Origin: Caulobacter radicis
Lineage (GTDB): Bacteria; Pseudomonadota; Alphaproteobacteria; Caulobacterales; Caulobacteraceae
Direction: 5' to 3'
NCBI RefSeq assembly: GCF_003094615.1
Contig: NZ_QDKO01000004.1
Span: forward strand, 32,542-96,541
DNA length: 64,000 nucleotides
Part shown: positions 25,349 to 33,619 of the stretch, piece after piece
Position numbering within the stretch: the first letter of the stretch is position 1
How the letters are laid out: every line of letters starts with the position of its first letter
The notes under the pieces: generated by a model
Seen by the model: only the letters and a program-made list of their open reading frames with translations
The model's database searches: none
What the model was told of the DNA's origin: nothing
Program-made: the position numbers and the translations under genes

Positions 25349-26560
25349 TCAGACGGCCAGGGCCTCGTCGGCCGGGCCGAAGAACTCGAAATGGATCCGC
25401 TCGGACGCCACCCCGGCCCGCGACAGCCCGCCGACGAACGCCTTCAGGAACGGGCGCGGCCCGCACAGGAAGAAGTCGGCGGTCTCGAACGGGGTGTTGG
25501 CCTTCAGCCAGTCGACGGTGATCAGGCCGTCGTGGTCGTGGGTGCGGCCGGCTTCGTCATTGGCCGCCGGCTGGGCATAGAAGGTGGCCACCGAGGTCTT
25601 GCCATGCGCCTTGGCCAGAGCCCGGACGTGGCCGTCCATGGCGTGGCTGGCGCCGTCCAGCGCGCCGTGCACGAAGGCGGTTTCCAGCTCCGGATGCTTG
25701 TCGGCGATGGTCTCCAGCATGCTGACCATCGGCGTCAGCCCCACCCCGCCCGACAGCAGCACCACCGGCCGCTCTTGCGCCTGCGGCAGGAAGAAATCGC
25801 CCGACGGCGGGGTCAGCTGGATCGTCGTGCCGACCCGCGCCACGTCGTGCAGGAAGCGCGAACCGCCCTGGCCGCCCTCCTCGCGCTTGACCGAGATGCG
25901 ATAGGCCGTCTCGTTGGGCGCGTTCGAGATCGTGTAGTTGCGGCGGATCTCGCCCTGGTCGGGCGTCGTCAGGCGCAGGGTCAGGTACTGGCCGGGCTTG
26001 TGCGGCAGCACCTTGCCGCCGTCCTTGGGCCGCAGCACGAACGAGGTGATCACCGCGCTCTCGACCGTGCGCTCGGCGATCTCGAAGGCGCGCCAGCCGT
26101 TCCAGCCGCCGTCGACCGCCTCGATGGCCTCGCGGATGCCGTGCTCGCGCTCCTGCAGCAGGCCGGCCAGGAACCAGTAGGCCTCGCCCCAGGCGGCCAG
26201 CACCTCGTCGTTGACCGCCTCGCCCATCACCTCGGCGATGGCGCCCAGCAGGGCCTTGGCCACGTAGGGGTAGTGCTCGGGCAGCACGTGATAGCCGACA
26301 TGCTTCTGGGCCATGCGCTCGATCGCCGGGATCAGCGCCTCCAGGTTCTCGATATTGAGGGCGTAGCCGACGATCGCCCCGGCCAGGGCGTGATGCTGCT
26401 GACCGCTGGCCTGGTTGGCGTGGTTGAACAGGGCCTTGATGTGGTCGTCCTAGAAAAGCCGGGCGTACATCGCCTTGGTCACTTCGGTGGCGCGGGCGGC
26501 GACGGCCGGGGCGGTGGCCTTGACGTGCGCGATCGTCTCCGCGCTCAGCGGCTTGGGCAT
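25349..26560 (-). pseudogene. hmp: Flavohaemoglobin (NO dioxygenase) gene with an in-frame TAG at codon 37
   Basis: The full frame, from ATG 26560 with an AAGGAG ribosome-binding site, encodes 403 codons of flavohaemoglobin interrupted by TAG (plus-strand CTA at 26450-26452) after AMYARLF, where relatives have Glu or Gln. All else is intact: Tyr B10 equivalent Y32, globin body FNQANQASGQQHHALAG, proximal His in AQKHVGYHV, FAD-binding RRNYTISNAP, NAD-binding VVLLSGGVGLTPM and the terminal EFFGP. Hmp converts NO to nitrate. Reinitiation at ATG 26314 would lose most of the globin helices. Either a recent loss, suppressor readthrough, or a one-base sequence error. Divergent regulator NsrR at 27367. 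Confidence 0.85.
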
Positions 26561-26602
26561 GGTCTTGCTCCTTGGAATTCGGATGTCGGGAGTGTCGGGG
26601 GA

Positions 26603-27262
26603 TCAGGCGGCGAGCGCGGGTTCGCGGTCGTAGAAATCCACCTGCATGCGGATCGGCCCCAGCGGCTCGACCCGATGGATCTGCTGCGGCCGCACCAGCC
26701 CCGACACGCCGGGGCTCAGCTCGACCGACGGAATGTCGGCGTCGTCGTAGTGCAGGACGAGCCGCCCCTCGATCAGGCGGATCACGCCCCAGACGCCGGC
26801 CCGGGTGCTGTGGTCGCGACGCAGGCCCTCGGGCAGGGTCGCCTCGTCGAACACCGGGGTCGAGCGGTAGGGCGCGTTCGGCGCCGGCCGTCGGCTTTCC
26901 AGCGCGCCGTTCAGGTTCCGGGCCATGCGCTGCGCCTTCTCCTGAAGCTCGGCCGCGTGACGGGGCGGAACGAAGGTGTTCGTCGCCTCGCGCCACAGCG
27001 CCAGCCAGCGATCGAACATCTCCGGCTCGATGCGCTCGACATGCTTCATGTGCGCGGCCAGCGGATTGCCCTTGTAGCGGGCCGAGGCGCGCATCACCGA
27101 CGACCAGAAATCGGCCAGCCGGTCGAGATGCTCGTCCCAGTCCTCCACCGCATCGGCGAAGACGGGGCCCAGCTGCGGATCGTCCCGCACGGCGGCGTAG
27201 AAGCTGGTCAGCAGCGCCGGCAGGACGGTGTCGTCGAAGTCGAAGACGGGGTTGGCGGACAT
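26603..27262 (-). CDS. Group III truncated haemoglobin fused to DUF1971 domain
   Basis: 219 residues in two parts. Residues 1-125 form a truncated globin of group III: LLTSFYAAVRDDPQLGPVFAD and WDEHLDRLADFWSSVM, with the proximal His in PLAAHMKHVERI. Residues 130-215 match DUF1971 (tellurite-resistance-like cupin): STPVFDEATLPEGLRRDHS and VWGVIRLIEGRLVLHYDD, ending MQVDFYD. Group III globins bind oxygen or NO; the cupin may sense or process a small molecule. First gene of the unit divergent from nsrR, 42 bases before hmp, so it would be induced together with hmp by nitric oxide. Confidence 0.85.
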   Translation of the reverse strand: MSANPVFDFDDTVLPALLTSFYAAVRDDPQLGPVFADAVEDWDEHLDRLADFWSSVMRASARYKGNPLAAHMKHVERIEPEMFDRWLALWREATNTFVPPRHAAELQEKAQRMARNLNGALESRRPAPNAPYRSTPVFDEATLPEGLRRDHSTRAGVWGVIRLIEGRLVLHYDDADIPSVELSPGVSGLVRPQQIHRVEPLGPIRMQVDFYDREPALAA

Positions 27263-27286
27263 GACGCCCTCAATTCATTCATCTGG

Positions 27287-27331
27287 AATGCATCTATTCC
27301 CGCGACCAAAAACATGCAATCTGAATGCATG
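27287..27331. promoter_or_regulatory. Candidate NsrR operator region between the globin unit and nsrR
   Basis: The 104-base divergent gap contains AATGCATCTATTCC (27287-27300) and the inverted pair CATGCA/TGCATG (27313-27318 and 27326-27331, spacer 7). ATGCAT-centred half sites fit the known NsrR consensus (AAGATGCATTT type). Two sites here would allow control of both directions. Confidence 0.5.
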
Positions 27332-27366
27332 ATTTATCCGGCGCGCCGAACCCTTAAGGGGAGCCC

Positions 27367-27789
27367 ATGAAGCTCACCCGCTACACCGACTACGCGGTGC
27401 GCACGGTCATCTACCTGGCCAATCACGACGGCCGCCTGGCCTCGATCGCCGAGATCGCCCGCGCCTACGACATCTCGCAGAACCACCTGATGAAGGTGGT
27501 GCAGCAACTGGCGGCCGCCGGTTTCGTCGAGACGGTGCGCGGTCGCGGCGGCGGCCTGCGCCTGGCCCGTCCCGCCGACCAGGTCAATGTCGGCGCCCTG
27601 GTGCGCGAGACCGAGGGCGGTTTCGACCTCGTCGACTGCTCGTCCTGCGTGGCCGCGCCGGGCTGCGGCCTGCCGCGCATGCTGGCCGAGGCGACGCGGG
27701 CCTTCCTGGCCGTGCTCGACGGCTACAGCGTCGCCGACATCTCGCGCCAGCCCGACGTGCTGCGCCACCTGTTCGCCCAGGCCGGCTGA
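27367..27789 (+). CDS. nsrR: Rrf2-family nitric oxide-sensing repressor (NsrR type)
   Basis: 140 residues. The winged helix starts LTRYTDYAVRTVIYLA, with IAEIARAYDISQNHLMKVV as recognition unit, followed by the wing RGRGGGLRLAR. Three cysteines (C91, C94, C100 in CSSCVAAPGC) ligate the iron-sulphur cluster, spaced as in NsrR rather than IscR. NO destroys the cluster and relieves repression. An AAGGGGAG ribosome-binding site precedes the ATG. It is divergent from the truncated globin and hmp genes, its expected targets. Confidence 0.88.
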   Translation: MKLTRYTDYAVRTVIYLANHDGRLASIAEIARAYDISQNHLMKVVQQLAAAGFVETVRGRGGGLRLARPADQVNVGALVRETEGGFDLVDCSSCVAAPGCGLPRMLAEATRAFLAVLDGYSVADISRQPDVLRHLFAQAG

Positions 27790-27923
27790 GGCCTTCCCGC
27801 CACAGCGCGATAAAACACGGCGTTCGGCTTTGCATGCGGCGGCGGCCGGACCTATGTGCCGGCCCAGGCCGCCCTCTCCCATGACCGCGGCCACCTCTAT
27901 TTTCGTTTGCCGAAGTCTGTCCC

Positions 27924-28844
27924 GTGCCGCCTTTCCTTCGTCGCGCCGCCGTTCTGGGCGCCCTCTTCCTGCTGTCGGCCTGCGCCAGCGTCGATCTTCC
28001 CGCCTCGCCCAAGGCCGCGTTCAGCCGCAGCGCTTCCGGCGTCCTGTCCCAGGGCGTGACCTACTGGAGCGAGACGCGCGAAAACCCGCTGCGACAGGTC
28101 TATCACGTGGTGCAGTTGGACCTGGCCGACCCCAAGGTCGAACTCTTCGTCTCGCCGCCCAATGACGGCGCGGGCCAGTACCACGCCCGCACGACCTCGG
28201 AATTCGTCACCGCCTCGGGCGCCCTGCTGGCCGTCAACGCCAGCTACTTCGTGCCGTTCAAGGCCGGCTCGCCGGGCGGCGACGACTTCGTCCCGCACGC
28301 GGGCCAGCACGTCGATCCCGTCGGCAAGGTGATCGTCGGCGGCCGCGAGGTGGCCCCGCCGGACGATCCCGAGGTCGACCCGCGGGTCAACGCCATCCTC
28401 TGCATCCACCCGTCGTTCGTCGAGATCCGCTCGGGCGCCACCTGCCGCTGGGACGTGGTCGACGCGGTGGCCGCCGGCCCCGTCCTGCTGGTCGACGGCG
28501 CCGAGCAGTCGTTCCAGAACGCCGGGCCCAAGTACGCCCGCGACCGCCATCCGCGCACCGCCTTCGGCGTGTCGGCCGACGGCCGCACCGGCTGGCTGGT
28601 GGTGGTCGACGGCCGCCAGTCCGTGCTCAGCGAGGGCGCGACCCTGACCGAGCTGACCGCCTTCTTCCGCGACCTGGGCGCGGCCGACGCCATCAATCTC
28701 GACGGCGGCGGCTCGACCACCCTAGCGGTCGACGACGGCTTTGGCCGCCCGCGCGTGCTGAACTCGCCGATCCATACCGGCGTGCCCGGCCGCGAGCGCC
28801 CGGTGGCCAACCAGATCGGCGTGCGGGTGCTTGGCGCGCCGTAG
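27924..28844 (+). CDS. Lipoprotein with phosphodiester glycosidase (NAGPA) domain
   Basis: 306 residues starting at GTG 27924. The signal ends in a lipobox LLSAC, so the mature protein is anchored to a membrane through its Cys. The NAGPA domain covers most of the rest: LLAVNASYFVPF, then VAAGPVLLVDG, HPRTAFGVSADGRTGWLVVV and INLDGGGSTTLAVD, the last being the strongest signature. The family cleaves sugar phosphodiesters (GlcNAc-1-phosphodiester in vertebrates; exopolysaccharide or teichoic-type substrates in bacteria). Convergent with the hypothetical gene at 28995, separated by an inverted repeat. Confidence 0.85.
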   Translation: MPPFLRRAAVLGALFLLSACASVDLPASPKAAFSRSASGVLSQGVTYWSETRENPLRQVYHVVQLDLADPKVELFVSPPNDGAGQYHARTTSEFVTASGALLAVNASYFVPFKAGSPGGDDFVPHAGQHVDPVGKVIVGGREVAPPDDPEVDPRVNAILCIHPSFVEIRSGATCRWDVVDAVAAGPVLLVDGAEQSFQNAGPKYARDRHPRTAFGVSADGRTGWLVVVDGRQSVLSEGATLTELTAFFRDLGAADAINLDGGGSTTLAVDDGFGRPRVLNSPIHTGVPGRERPVANQIGVRVLGAP

Positions 28845-28876
28845 GTCGGATCGACATTCGATATCAGAGACGAAAA

Positions 28877-28963
28877 CCTCGTCCTTCGACAGGCTCAGGA
28901 TGAGGTTTTTCTACGATCCGGGCCTATCAATGGTCCTCATCCTGAGCTTGTCGAAGGACGAGG
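28877..28963. repeat. 29-bp inverted repeat between convergent genes
   Basis: CCTCGTCCTTCGACAGGCTC... (28877-28905) and its inverted copy (28935-28963) match in 28 of 29 positions with a 29-base spacer. The GTCCTTCGACA(A/G)GCTCAGGATGAGG string is a repeat I associate with many alphaproteobacterial genomes. It probably also terminates transcription from both sides. Confidence 0.85.
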
Positions 28964-28994
28964 ACCACGCTCGGACCTTGAACGCCGATCCGCC

Positions 28995-29432
28995 CTAGAC
29001 CTGCGGCGACAGGAAGCTGGCCGCGACATTGCTGAGCGGACCGGGCCAGTCGCCGAACACGATCGAGCCGGAAAGCGGGTCGCTCGACATCGACGGGAAA
29101 CACAGGTTGAGCCTGAACTTCAGCAGTTCGTCGCTGGTGCTGCTGATCATGATCGACAGCGGAAAGCCGATGGCCGGGGCGTTGTCGTAGATGAACATCA
29201 CGCCGGTGAACGGCGAGATCACCGGCGCGGCCGGGTTTGGGAACGACAGTTCGCCCGTCACCGGCACCACTTCGCAGCGCGCCGTCGAGCCCGTCTCCAG
29301 CGCGGCCTCGCTACTGGCGAGGCTCTTTCCCTCCGGGGTCACCAGGGTCAGCTCGTACTCGAAGCCCACCTGGCCGTCGGCCACGATGTCGGGCTTGTAG
29401 ACCGTCAGCTTCAGGGCGCCGGTTTGCTGCAT
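28995..29432 (-). CDS. Hypothetical protein, beta-rich
   Basis: 145 residues from ATG 29432, preceded by GAGGA; a TTG at 29450 would add six residues. No signal peptide or membrane helix. The sequence alternates hydrophobic and polar residues (TGALKLTVYKPDIVADG, FEYELTLVTPEGKSL) and ends GDWPGPLSNVAASFLSPQV, indicating a beta-sandwich. No family recognised. It lies on the same strand as the tyrosinase neighbourhood to the right, separated by the nucleotidyltransferase. It may belong with the small protein at 31343, with which it shares a similar overall look but no clear motif. Confidence 0.55.
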   Translation of the reverse strand: MQQTGALKLTVYKPDIVADGQVGFEYELTLVTPEGKSLASSEAALETGSTARCEVVPVTGELSFPNPAAPVISPFTGVMFIYDNAPAIGFPLSIMISSTSDELLKFRLNLCFPSMSSDPLSGSIVFGDWPGPLSNVAASFLSPQV

Positions 29433-29604
29433 GAGCGCATCCTCGATCAAGGGGCGGCGCGACGAAGCTCGCGCAACCTATGATCGCATCAACGCATGAC
29501 ACATTCTTTGGGAGAACGCCGATCCATCGGATCGCCGCGCCAATCGCCCGCCTGCGCACGGCGCGGGCGGGTGGTGGCGCTTGAAGACGCAGCGCGCGCT
29601 CGCC

Positions 29605-30366
29605 TCAGGCCGGGGTCGCCTCGACCGCCGCCCAGCGCGCGGCCAGTTCGCGGTTCTTGGGCAGGTCCTCGGGGAAGTCCATCTCGGCCCAGTCCAGGCC
29701 CTGGATCGAGCGCACGGCCACGGCGTCATGGGCGCGGGCGATCTGGTCGATGGCCGACAGGTACCAGCGACGCAGACCCTCGGGCGTGCGCAGCGAGCGC
29801 TCGACGATGTCGGTGAACAGCGCCGCGCCTTCCGGCTCGAAGCGCAGGAAGCCGATCGACTCGGCGTCATAGGTGGTGATGGTCTTACCGATCTCACGCA
29901 GGGCGTCGCCCTCGGTGCGCACCTTCATGTCGTCGGAGTCGTAGCCGCCGTCCTTGCGGTCGATGGTCACCGTGATCGGGGCCGACGGCGCCGACAGCAG
30001 GCGCTCGGCGATGGCCGGCTCGAACAGGGTGTCGCCGTTCAGCAGCAGGAACGAGCCCTGCATCTCGCCGCGCGCCATCCACACCGAGGCCAGGTTGTCG
30101 CTGACGCTGTAGAACGGGTTGAAGATCGTGCGCAGGGTCAGGCCCGGCAGGCGCAGCTTGGCCAGCTCGGCCTCGACCAGGTCGGCGTTGAAGCCGGTGA
30201 CGACCACCACCTCGGTGACGCCGGCGCTGTGCAGGTGGCGGATCTGCCATTCCAGGACCGAGCGGCCCGACAGGTCCACCAGGCACTTGGGACGGGTGTC
30301 GGTCAGCGGCGACAGGCGCTTGCCCTGTCCGGCGCTGAGGATGATGGCTTTGACCGGCGACTGCAT
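29605..30366 (-). CDS. Phosphocholine-cytidylyltransferase-like nucleotidyltransferase
   Basis: 253 residues from ATG 30366 (frame open to 30429 but the extension is Ser/Pro-rich and unlikely). The GT-A nucleotidyltransferase core is textbook: AIILSAGQGKRLSPLTDTRPK at 7-27 holds the GxGxRxxPxTxxxPK loop, and LLNGDTLF supplies the metal-binding Asp. WYLSAIDQIA and MDFPEDLPKNRELA match the LicC/ phosphocholine cytidylyltransferase-like subgroup. It would make a CDP- or UDP-activated alcohol or sugar. The Caulobacter sphingolipid head-group pathway uses such an enzyme (CCNA_01210 from memory); whether this is the orthologue or the gene at 23727 is uncertain. Confidence 0.8.
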   Translation of the reverse strand: MQSPVKAIILSAGQGKRLSPLTDTRPKCLVDLSGRSVLEWQIRHLHSAGVTEVVVVTGFNADLVEAELAKLRLPGLTLRTIFNPFYSVSDNLASVWMARGEMQGSFLLLNGDTLFEPAIAERLLSAPSAPITVTIDRKDGGYDSDDMKVRTEGDALREIGKTITTYDAESIGFLRFEPEGAALFTDIVERSLRTPEGLRRWYLSAIDQIARAHDAVAVRSIQGLDWAEMDFPEDLPKNRELAARWAAVEATPA

Positions 30367-30554
30367 GGCGAAAACTCGGGCGCGCCGCGAAGAGGGCGGC
30401 GAAGACGGGGGTGAAAAGGGCGAGAGCACGACTCGAAACGAGCCATATCAGCGCAAATTGTGCGCGACCATAGCCGTGGCAAGGTCCGGCGTCCCGCAAA
30501 ACGCCGCTTGCGACAATCCGCGCGCCCTCGGGGCTCGCGCGCCCTCCCCCGTCG

Positions 30555-31346
30555 TCAGGCCTCGACGGTCGCCTTGTAGGTCTTGGTGGCTGGATGCAGC
30601 CGCGCCTCGATCGCCTCGTCGAGGGCCGCCCGGAAGTCGACCATGCCGGCGTTGACCGGCTCGAACACGTCGTAGCTGACCGAGCAAGGATCGCCGCCGG
30701 GGAACGGAGGTTCGGGATTGTATTGGATCGACAGCTGCGCCTGCTGCGAGGCCAGCTGCGCCTTCTCTTCCGCGTCCGGACCGCCGGCCAGGTCGGTGAC
30801 GATCGTCTGGACCATGAACAGCGACTCGTCGATCGACGACGAGATCCCCGCCCCGGTGATGCGGTTGCCGTCCTTGACCCAGCGCGGGCAGCCGTTGACC
30901 ACCGTCACCTTGGGGAACAGCTTCAGGCACTCGATGAAGCCCCAGTGGGTGGTGGCCCGATAGCCGTCCAGCAGCCCGGCCGAGGCCAGCAGCAGCCCGC
31001 CGGTGCAGACCGAGACCACATAGCGCGCCTTGCCGGCTCGATCGCTCAGGAAGTCCAGCAGCGCCTGGTCGCCGATGGCGTCCTGCAGGCCGGCGCCGCC
31101 GCCCGGCACGAACAGCATGTCGATGTGCGGCGCGGCGTCATAGTCGTACTGCGCCACCACCTTGAGCACGCCCGAGGTCTGGATCGGGTCGGTGCTCGCC
31201 GCCACGGTCGCCACCTCGATCGTTCGGCCGATGACCTCGCCGTCGAAGAAGGCGAACACCTCGTGCGGCCCCGCGACGTCGAGGATGTCGACGCCCGGAT
31301 AGAGCACGATGCCCACCGTGAACGGCGGCGGCGTCGGCGCGGTCAT
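30555..31346 (-). CDS. DJ-1/PfpI-family protein, isonitrile-hydratase-like
   Basis: 263 residues from ATG 31346, overlapping the next upstream gene by four bases. Class I glutamine amidotransferase-like fold: VGIVLYPGVDILDVAGPHEV at 11-30 with D23, and the nucleophile elbow VVSVCTGGLLLASAG with C114, the pattern of isonitrile hydratases and AraC-like GATase regulators, but without a DNA-binding domain. About 60 extra C-terminal residues (EEKAQLASQQAQLSIQYNPE) are typical of this subgroup. It probably hydrates or modifies a reactive small molecule. Its coupling to the 31343 protein and tyrosinase suggests a shared pathway. Confidence 0.82.
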   Translation of the reverse strand: MTAPTPPPFTVGIVLYPGVDILDVAGPHEVFAFFDGEVIGRTIEVATVAASTDPIQTSGVLKVVAQYDYDAAPHIDMLFVPGGGAGLQDAIGDQALLDFLSDRAGKARYVVSVCTGGLLLASAGLLDGYRATTHWGFIECLKLFPKVTVVNGCPRWVKDGNRITGAGISSSIDESLFMVQTIVTDLAGGPDAEEKAQLASQQAQLSIQYNPEPPFPGGDPCSVSYDVFEPVNAGMVDFRAALDEAIEARLHPATKTYKATVEA

Positions 31347-31756
31347 TGGGCCACCGCGATGAACGAGGCCGTCACCCCGGCCGGCTCGCCGTTGTGCGGC
31401 TTGGCCCGCACGATCGTGCCGACGATCGACGGCACTTGGTCCACGCCGTCCGGCCACATGTAGCCGGGCCAGCCGTAGTAGTCGTACTCCCAGCCGGCCG
31501 TGGGCGTGCCGTCACGGCCAAAACCCCGGATGACGATGGTGGTCGGCCCCTCGCATTCGGGATCGACCGTTCCCTTCAGGTCCAGCACGTAACCGCCGCC
31601 CATGTCGAGCGTACCCGCGACGGTGCGCGGCGTCGGGGTCTCGAAGGTGAACACCCCCTCGCCGAAGATCAGGCTGAGCGCCGTCTGGGCGTCGTCGCCC
31701 ACCAGCTCGGGATTGTTCAGGTAGCTGCGATAGGTCCACTTGCCGGCCAGGCTCAT
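31343..31756 (-). CDS. Small beta-rich protein beside tyrosinase, lipocalin-like
   Basis: 137 residues, ATG 31756, no signal peptide. The start AGKWTYRSYLNNPEL and later VLDLKGTVDPECEGP, GWEYDYYGWPGYMWPDG and GTIVRAKPHNG look like an up-and-down beta-barrel (calycin-type) with many aromatic residues. I know no named family. The four-base overlap with the PfpI gene and the 47-base gap to tyrosinase make the three a likely operon. It may bind the substrate or product of the oxidase. Confidence 0.6.
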   Translation of the reverse strand: MSLAGKWTYRSYLNNPELVGDDAQTALSLIFGEGVFTFETPTPRTVAGTLDMGGGYVLDLKGTVDPECEGPTTIVIRGFGRDGTPTAGWEYDYYGWPGYMWPDGVDQVPSIVGTIVRAKPHNGEPAGVTASFIAVAQ

Positions 31757-31803
31757 CGGGATCCTCCCCGTCCAGGTTTCGCGTCAGATGTTCGGGCGCC
31801 GCC

Positions 31804-33516
31804 TCAGTTGGCGTTGATGACGATGTCCAGCACCTGCGGCGTGGCGGTCGTCGCGCCAGCGTCGGCGTGGTGGGCGTGCGGCGTCTCGGTCAGCAGCGGC
31901 TTGCCCGACAGGCGCACGAGCCGGATGTTCAGACCGGACGGCGCGGCGGCCTCCAGCGTGCCCCTGGCCTTGGCCAGCTTGGCCAGCGGCGGCGACAGCG
32001 GCACGGTGAAGGTCACCGGCCGGGTGACCAGGTGGCGGCCGAACATCGACAGCGTGGTCACGAAGCCCGGCGAACTGGGCGTCACCGGCTGGCCTTCGGG
32101 CGTGTTGAGCACCACCGCCAGGTCGCCGCCGTGCTCGAACGGCGGCAGGTCGACGGTAATCGTCGCCAGCAGGCTGGTTCCCTCGGGCTTGGCGGCCTGG
32201 GCCAGGACGGCGGACGGCACGGCGACGTCGCCGGCCCCGAGGCTCGTTCCGGTCGGCGTCTTCAGCTTGGCGGCGTAGCGGGTCGGCGCGGCGGCGGCCT
32301 TCAGCTTGGGCGCGCCCAGCTTGGGCACGACGTTCTCGCCCGAGCCGGGCTCGTAGTCGTAATCGAACTCGCCGATCGTCTGGTAGGCCTTGGCCTTCTG
32401 CTTCTCGGGCGGCAGCGGCGCGCCGCCGGCGTCGGTGAAGAACAGGAACGGCTCGGACTGCCAGCGCACCAGGTCGCCCTTGGGGTCGACGTAGCTGGGA
32501 TTGTCGGCCGGCAGGGTCGGATAGCCGAAGCCCTGCTGCTTGCGGGTCCACACGTCCCAGATGCGGTCGATATTGGCGTGGTGCAGGAAGAACAGCGGGT
32601 CCACCGGCGACAGGTTCGACTGCATGAAGCCGTCGCCATAGGTCGTGTTGCCCTGGTCGTCGGTCCAGATGCCGCCGACGCAGTTGTGCACCTTGTTGTG
32701 CGGCTGGCCTTCCATCACGCCAAAGCCGGTGATGCTGCTGTGATAGTTCGACTTGGGGCTGGCGAAGCCGATGAAGTCGCGCGGCGACAGGGCGTCGTTC
32801 AGCATCCACGACGACACGGCGTTGTTGGTGATCGTGTCGAAGCCCGGGTTCTGGGGCGTCGAGCCTCGCGCGTTCGGCGGCGCGAAGAACATCGGCCCGC
32901 CCTTGGGTCCGATGTCGAACAGCAGGTCGGCCGGGAAGCGCAGGCCGCGGATCAGCAGCTGCTGGTTCTGGGCCTGGCTGAGACCGGCCCAGAACTTCTC
33001 CAGCACCGGCCCGAAGGCCTTGTTGAAGGCGTCCAGGCTCTGGATGTAGGCGCGGTTGTTGGGATTGAGCACGCCCTCGAACATCGCCGCCGGCACCCGG
33101 GGGCTGGCGGTCCAGTCCCAGTAGGGGAAGGCGAAGTCGGGGTCGCCGCTGAGCTGGCGCACCGTCTGCTCGAACCAGCCGACATAGCCGCGGTGCCAGA
33201 CCACGAACCACCAGTTGCCGTGCGGGCAGTCGACCGTGTGGGTCAGCGCGTGGTTGTACCAGTTGTTCGGATGCTCGGGCGGCAGCTTGAGCATGATCTC
33301 GACGGCCTTGGCGTAGCTGGCCAGCGCCTTCTGGCCCTGCGGGCTGGCGACGTTCCAGCGCCGCCAGCGGGCCTTCTTCGGGGCGGCGGGCTGGGCCAGG
33401 GCCTGACCGGCGGCCATGGCGCCGACGACGGCCGCGCCGCCCGCCATCAGGTCACGGCGCGACGGAGCGGAGAACGGGCCAGAGAACGGGCCTGGGACGG
33501 TCGGATCCTGGGTCAT
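31804..33516 (-). CDS. Tat-exported tyrosinase-family copper oxidase
   Basis: 570 residues. A twin-arginine signal (SRRDLMAGGAAVVGAM, about 19-40) exports the folded copper protein. The type-3 copper site is visible: CuA histidines H89, H99 and H108 (WYNHALTH, CPHGNWW, WWFVVWHRGY), and CuB in HNCVGG and VDPLFFLHHANIDRIW. FPYWDW is another conserved tyrosinase segment. The C-terminal 230 residues form an extra beta domain, as in plant-type polyphenol oxidases. The enzyme would hydroxylate phenols or oxidise catechols in the periplasm. Downstream come the small beta protein and the PfpI protein; upstream a multicopper oxidase. Confidence 0.9.
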   Translation of the reverse strand: MTQDPTVPGPFSGPFSAPSRRDLMAGGAAVVGAMAAGQALAQPAAPKKARWRRWNVASPQGQKALASYAKAVEIMLKLPPEHPNNWYNHALTHTVDCPHGNWWFVVWHRGYVGWFEQTVRQLSGDPDFAFPYWDWTASPRVPAAMFEGVLNPNNRAYIQSLDAFNKAFGPVLEKFWAGLSQAQNQQLLIRGLRFPADLLFDIGPKGGPMFFAPPNARGSTPQNPGFDTITNNAVSSWMLNDALSPRDFIGFASPKSNYHSSITGFGVMEGQPHNKVHNCVGGIWTDDQGNTTYGDGFMQSNLSPVDPLFFLHHANIDRIWDVWTRKQQGFGYPTLPADNPSYVDPKGDLVRWQSEPFLFFTDAGGAPLPPEKQKAKAYQTIGEFDYDYEPGSGENVVPKLGAPKLKAAAAPTRYAAKLKTPTGTSLGAGDVAVPSAVLAQAAKPEGTSLLATITVDLPPFEHGGDLAVVLNTPEGQPVTPSSPGFVTTLSMFGRHLVTRPVTFTVPLSPPLAKLAKARGTLEAAAPSGLNIRLVRLSGKPLLTETPHAHHADAGATTATPQVLDIVINAN

Positions 33517-33619
33517 GGCGAAGACTCTCTTTTTCGGATCATGGAGAAGCGCCGGCGCGAGCCCGGCGAAGCGCGGAAAGCCGAGCGGCGCGGCCCAGAA
33601 AGGCCGCGCCGGCAGGTCG

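Noticed and set aside
27263..27366. FNR-type site (TTGAT-N4-ATCAA) between the globin unit and nsrR
   Set aside because: No such pattern; the ATGCAT-type arms fit NsrR better.
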